From positions 1 through 7,475 of the forward strand of contig CAKTAM010000089.1 of assembly GCA_934527255.1 (NCBI GenBank): DNA of 7,475 bases, read 5' to 3'. Under the pieces are notes generated by a model. It saw only the letters and a list, made by a program, of their open reading frames with translations. It did no database searches and was not told the origin of the DNA. A program made the position numbers and the translations under genes. Shown one piece after another: positions 5,567 through 7,475 of the stretch. How positions within the stretch are numbered: the stretch's first letter is position 1; each line of letters begins with the position of its first letter. The stretch is from an uncultured Oscillospiraceae bacterium (GTDB lineage: Bacteria > Bacillota > Clostridia > Oscillospirales > Ruminococcaceae).

Positions 5567-5830
5567 ATGTTTGTAAAAGAAGTAACCGTGGAAAATCAGG
5601 TTGGCCTGCACGCACGTCCGGCCACATTCTTTATTCAGAAAGCGAACGAGTATAAGTCTTTCATCTGGGTAGAGAAGGAAGAGCGCCGCGTCAACGCCAA
5701 AAGCCTGCTGGGCGTGCTGTCTTTGGGCATTGTCGGCGGTACGACCATTCGCATTATCGCCGATGGCGCGGATGAGCAGCAGGCCGTCGAGGGTCTGGTC
5801 AAGCTGGTCAATTCCGGCTTCAGCGAGTAA
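5567..5830 (+). CDS. ptsH: Phosphocarrier protein HPr
   Basis: HPr passes phosphate from enzyme I (via His15) to the sugar-specific IIA proteins of the PTS. In Firmicutes it is also phosphorylated on Ser46 by HPr kinase to act with CcpA in carbon catabolite control. The 87-residue protein is standard length. His15 lies in NQVGLHARPA. Ser46 lies in NAKSLLGVLSLGIVGG, so both modes should work. The remaining HPr hallmarks (TIRIIADGADEQQAVEGLVKLV) are present. AGGAG (5552-5556) is 10 bases before the ATG. The gene has its own promoter and terminator and is not followed by ptsI, so enzyme I must be encoded elsewhere. A role as a Crh-like paralogue is unlikely because His15 is present. Confidence 0.96.
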   Translation: MFVKEVTVENQVGLHARPATFFIQKANEYKSFIWVEKEERRVNAKSLLGVLSLGIVGGTTIRIIADGADEQQAVEGLVKLVNSGFSE

Positions 5831-5845
5831 TTTCTTCGCGTGATG

Positions 5846-5903
5846 AAAAAAGGGCGGCTGCCGCGTCGGGGTGCATTGGCCTCGGCCGCGGCGGCCGTCT
5901 TTT
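5846..5903 (+). terminator. Intrinsic terminator of ptsH
   Basis: The GC-rich stem GCGGCTGCCGCG (5854-5865) pairs over 12 bp with CGCGGCGGCCGT (5887-5898), with two G-U pairs. It is extended at the base by AAAGG/CTTTT pairs to about 17 bp and followed by CTTTT. The A-run before it (5846-5851) is the usual complement of the U-run. It begins 16 bases after the ptsH stop and should separate ptsH from uvrC. Confidence 0.82.
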
Positions 5904-5982
5904 CCGTTGTGTGCGGCATATTACCCGCGCGCCGCCGGCCGCGCTGTGCCGTGCATATTCTGCGGCAAAGGAGGTTTTGCGT

Positions 5983-7475
5983 ATGACCAAACAGCAGCTG
6001 TACGAAAAGGCCCGTGCGCTGCCGCTGCTGCCGGGGGTCTATATCATTCGGGATAAAAAGGATGAGATCATCTATGTGGGCAAGGCAAAGCGTCTGCGCA
6101 CCCGCGTTTCGCAGTATTTCCGCGAGGGTGTGCCCCATGACGCCAAGGTGAGCCATATGATCGCCAACGCCTTCACCTTTGATGTCATCGTCACCCAAAG
6201 CGAGTTTGAAGCATTGGTGCTGGAGTGCAGCCAGATCAAGCAGCACATGCCCAAATACAATATTCTGCTGAAGGATGACAAAGGCTACAGCTATGTGCGC
6301 GTGGGGAACGAGGCGTATCCCCGTGTGACGGCGGTTTTGCAGAAGGCTGACGACGGCGCCGAATACATCGGCCCGTTCATCTCGCATTATGCCGTCAGCC
6401 AGATGGTGGAAACGGCCGTTACGGCGTTCGGTCTGCCCACCTGCAGCCGACGCTTTCCACAGGATATCAGAAAAGGCCGCCCCTGTCTGAATGCGCATAT
6501 CGGGCGGTGCTGCGCCGTATGCAGCGGCAAGATCACGCGGGAGGAATATCTGCAGCGCGTGCAGGATGCCGTGCGCATGATCCGCCTGGGCAAGGGCGAG
6601 ATCGTGCGGCTGCTGCGGGAGAAAATGCAGGAGGCCAGCGACAGGCTTGATTTTGAGGCCGCCGCCCGCTACCGCGACCAGATCGCCGCCGTCGAAAAGG
6701 TCTCGGCAGGGCAGAAGGTGGTGACCAGTAAAATACAGCAGCAGGATATCATCTCGTTTGCCAAAACGGCCAACGCCGTCTGCGCGGCGGTGCTGCGCTT
6801 TCGCGCCGGGCGGCTGGTGGATAAGCGCGAATTCCTGTTTCACGATACGGCGGATGACGCCGCCGTGCGGGAGGAATTTTACGCCCGCTATTACCTGACG
6901 GCAGAGCCGACGCCCGACGCACCGTTTGAACCGGTCCCTCCGCTGATCGCCGTCGACCGCCTGCCGGAGGACGCTGCCGAGCTGGAGCGCCTGCTGACGG
7001 AGCGCCGGGGCAGTCGGGTGCGCTTTTTTGTGCCGCAGCGGGGCGATGCGCTGCGGCTGGTGCAGATGGCCTACACCAACGCAATGGATCGCCTTGCGCG
7101 CGAAAGCGGCCGCTACAGCCGCGAAAACCGTGTTCTGGATGAGCTGGCCGGGCTGCTGGGGCTTTCGGCGGCCCCGGTCACCATCGAAAGCTACGACATT
7201 TCCAACTGGGGCGACGGGACCTCGGTGGCGGGCATGATCGTTTTTGAAAACGGGCGGCCCAAGCGCTCCGGCTACCGGCGGTTTCAGATGCGCACCGTCA
7301 GCGGAACGGACGACTATGCCAGCATGGCCGAAACGCTGACCCGCCGCGTGCAGGAGTACGAAAAGGGTGCCGGCGGTCAGTTCGGCGTCAAGCCGGATCT
7401 TATTCTGCTGGACGGCGGCCGCGGCCAGCTTTCCGTAGTGCAGGCCGTGCTGCGCGGCACGGCCTTTGCGGATGT
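5983..7475 (+). CDS. uvrC: UvrABC excinuclease subunit C (3' end beyond window)
   Basis: UvrC makes both incisions flanking a DNA lesion in nucleotide excision repair, after recruitment by UvrB. The visible 497 codons cover most of a protein that is usually about 600 residues. The N-terminal GIY-YIG nuclease domain shows LPGVYIIRD and IIYVGKAKRLRTRVSQYF, then FEALVLECSQIKQHMPKYNILLKDDKGY with the metal-binding Glu. Four cysteines at 154, 168, 176 and 180 match the spacing of the iron-sulphur site known in UvrC; Cys177 is an extra one. The UvrB-binding UVR domain is at about 206-236 (LDFEAAARYRDQI). The C-terminal RNase H-like nuclease shows its acidic residues at Asp405 (SYDISNWGDG), Asp443/444 (GTDDYASM) and Asp477 (LLDGGRGQLS). 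The final helix-hairpin-helix region lies beyond the edge. AAAGGAGG (5967-5974), 8 bases before the ATG, is a perfect ribosome binding site. No LexA-type operator is visible upstream. Confidence 0.96.
   Translation, partial: MTKQQLYEKARALPLLPGVYIIRDKKDEIIYVGKAKRLRTRVSQYFREGVPHDAKVSHMIANAFTFDVIVTQSEFEALVLECSQIKQHMPKYNILLKDDKGYSYVRVGNEAYPRVTAVLQKADDGAEYIGPFISHYAVSQMVETAVTAFGLPTCSRRFPQDIRKGRPCLNAHIGRCCAVCSGKITREEYLQRVQDAVRMIRLGKGEIVRLLREKMQEASDRLDFEAAARYRDQIAAVEKVSAGQKVVTSKIQQQDIISFAKTANAVCAAVLRFRAGRLVDKREFLFHDTADDAAVREEFYARYYLTAEPTPDAPFEPVPPLIAVDRLPEDAAELERLLTERRGSRVRFFVPQRGDALRLVQMAYTNAMDRLARESGRYSRENRVLDELAGLLGLSAAPVTIESYDISNWGDGTSVAGMIVFENGRPKRSGYRRFQMRTVSGTDDYASMAETLTRRVQEYEKGAGGQFGVKPDLILLDGGRGQLSVVQAVLRGTAFAD

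Noticed and set aside
5904..5982. Promoter or LexA box for uvrC
   Set aside because: TATTAC is present but no -35 at usable spacing, and no CGAAC-N4-GTTCG-like site; a uvrC promoter could not be assigned.

Overview
The window looks like a chromosomal housekeeping stretch from a GC-rich Firmicute, most likely a gut Clostridia of the Oscillospiraceae/Ruminococcaceae kind (the Gemmiger, Subdoligranulum and Faecalibacterium neighbourhood). The reasons are strong GGAGG-type ribosome binding sites, a Gram-positive style HPr with both His15 and Ser46, a PhoB/PhoR-type two-component pair and high GC at third codon positions. The taxon is inferred from gene style; no marker alignment was possible.

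Layout. Positions 1-329 hold no confident gene. They contain a long inverted repeat (168-205) and a gene-like but unproven minus-strand frame running off the left edge. A good extended -10 promoter (330-358) then drives a rightward gene series. This begins with a structured leader, followed by a lipoprotein with DxDGDG repeats (466-1758), an OmpR/PhoB-type response regulator (1861-2565), a membrane histidine kinase (2585-4027), rimM (4072-4596) and trmD (4581-5342). All lie on the same strand with gaps of 19 to about 100 bases or an overlap, and no clear terminator separates them, so one transcript is plausible. An unusually AT-rich 224-base interval follows, ending in a strong sigma-A-type promoter (5466-5494) for ptsH (HPr, 5567-5830). 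A strong intrinsic terminator (5846-5903) isolates ptsH as a single-gene unit. uvrC starts at 5983 with a perfect ribosome binding site and runs off the right edge, with 497 complete codons visible.

How the genes fit together. The lipoprotein, regulator and kinase form a probable envelope-sensing module. The kinase has a roughly 144-residue outside domain, and the lipoprotein would sit on the same outer face of the membrane, so it could be a ligand-binding partner or a target. rimM and trmD form the familiar translation pair (30S maturation and tRNA m1G37 methylation), here placed behind a signalling pair rather than behind rpsP. HPr is the phosphocarrier of the sugar PTS and of carbon catabolite control. 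UvrC is the dual-incision nuclease subunit of nucleotide excision repair.

No mobile element, CRISPR array, tRNA or rRNA is visible. Most genes are ordinary. The items most worth a second look are the lipoprotein/two-component module, several well-formed hairpins in leaders and gene junctions, a Glu in place of the expected catalytic Asp in TrmD, and the AT-rich interval with a palindrome and repeated TGTTGAAAAC motifs.
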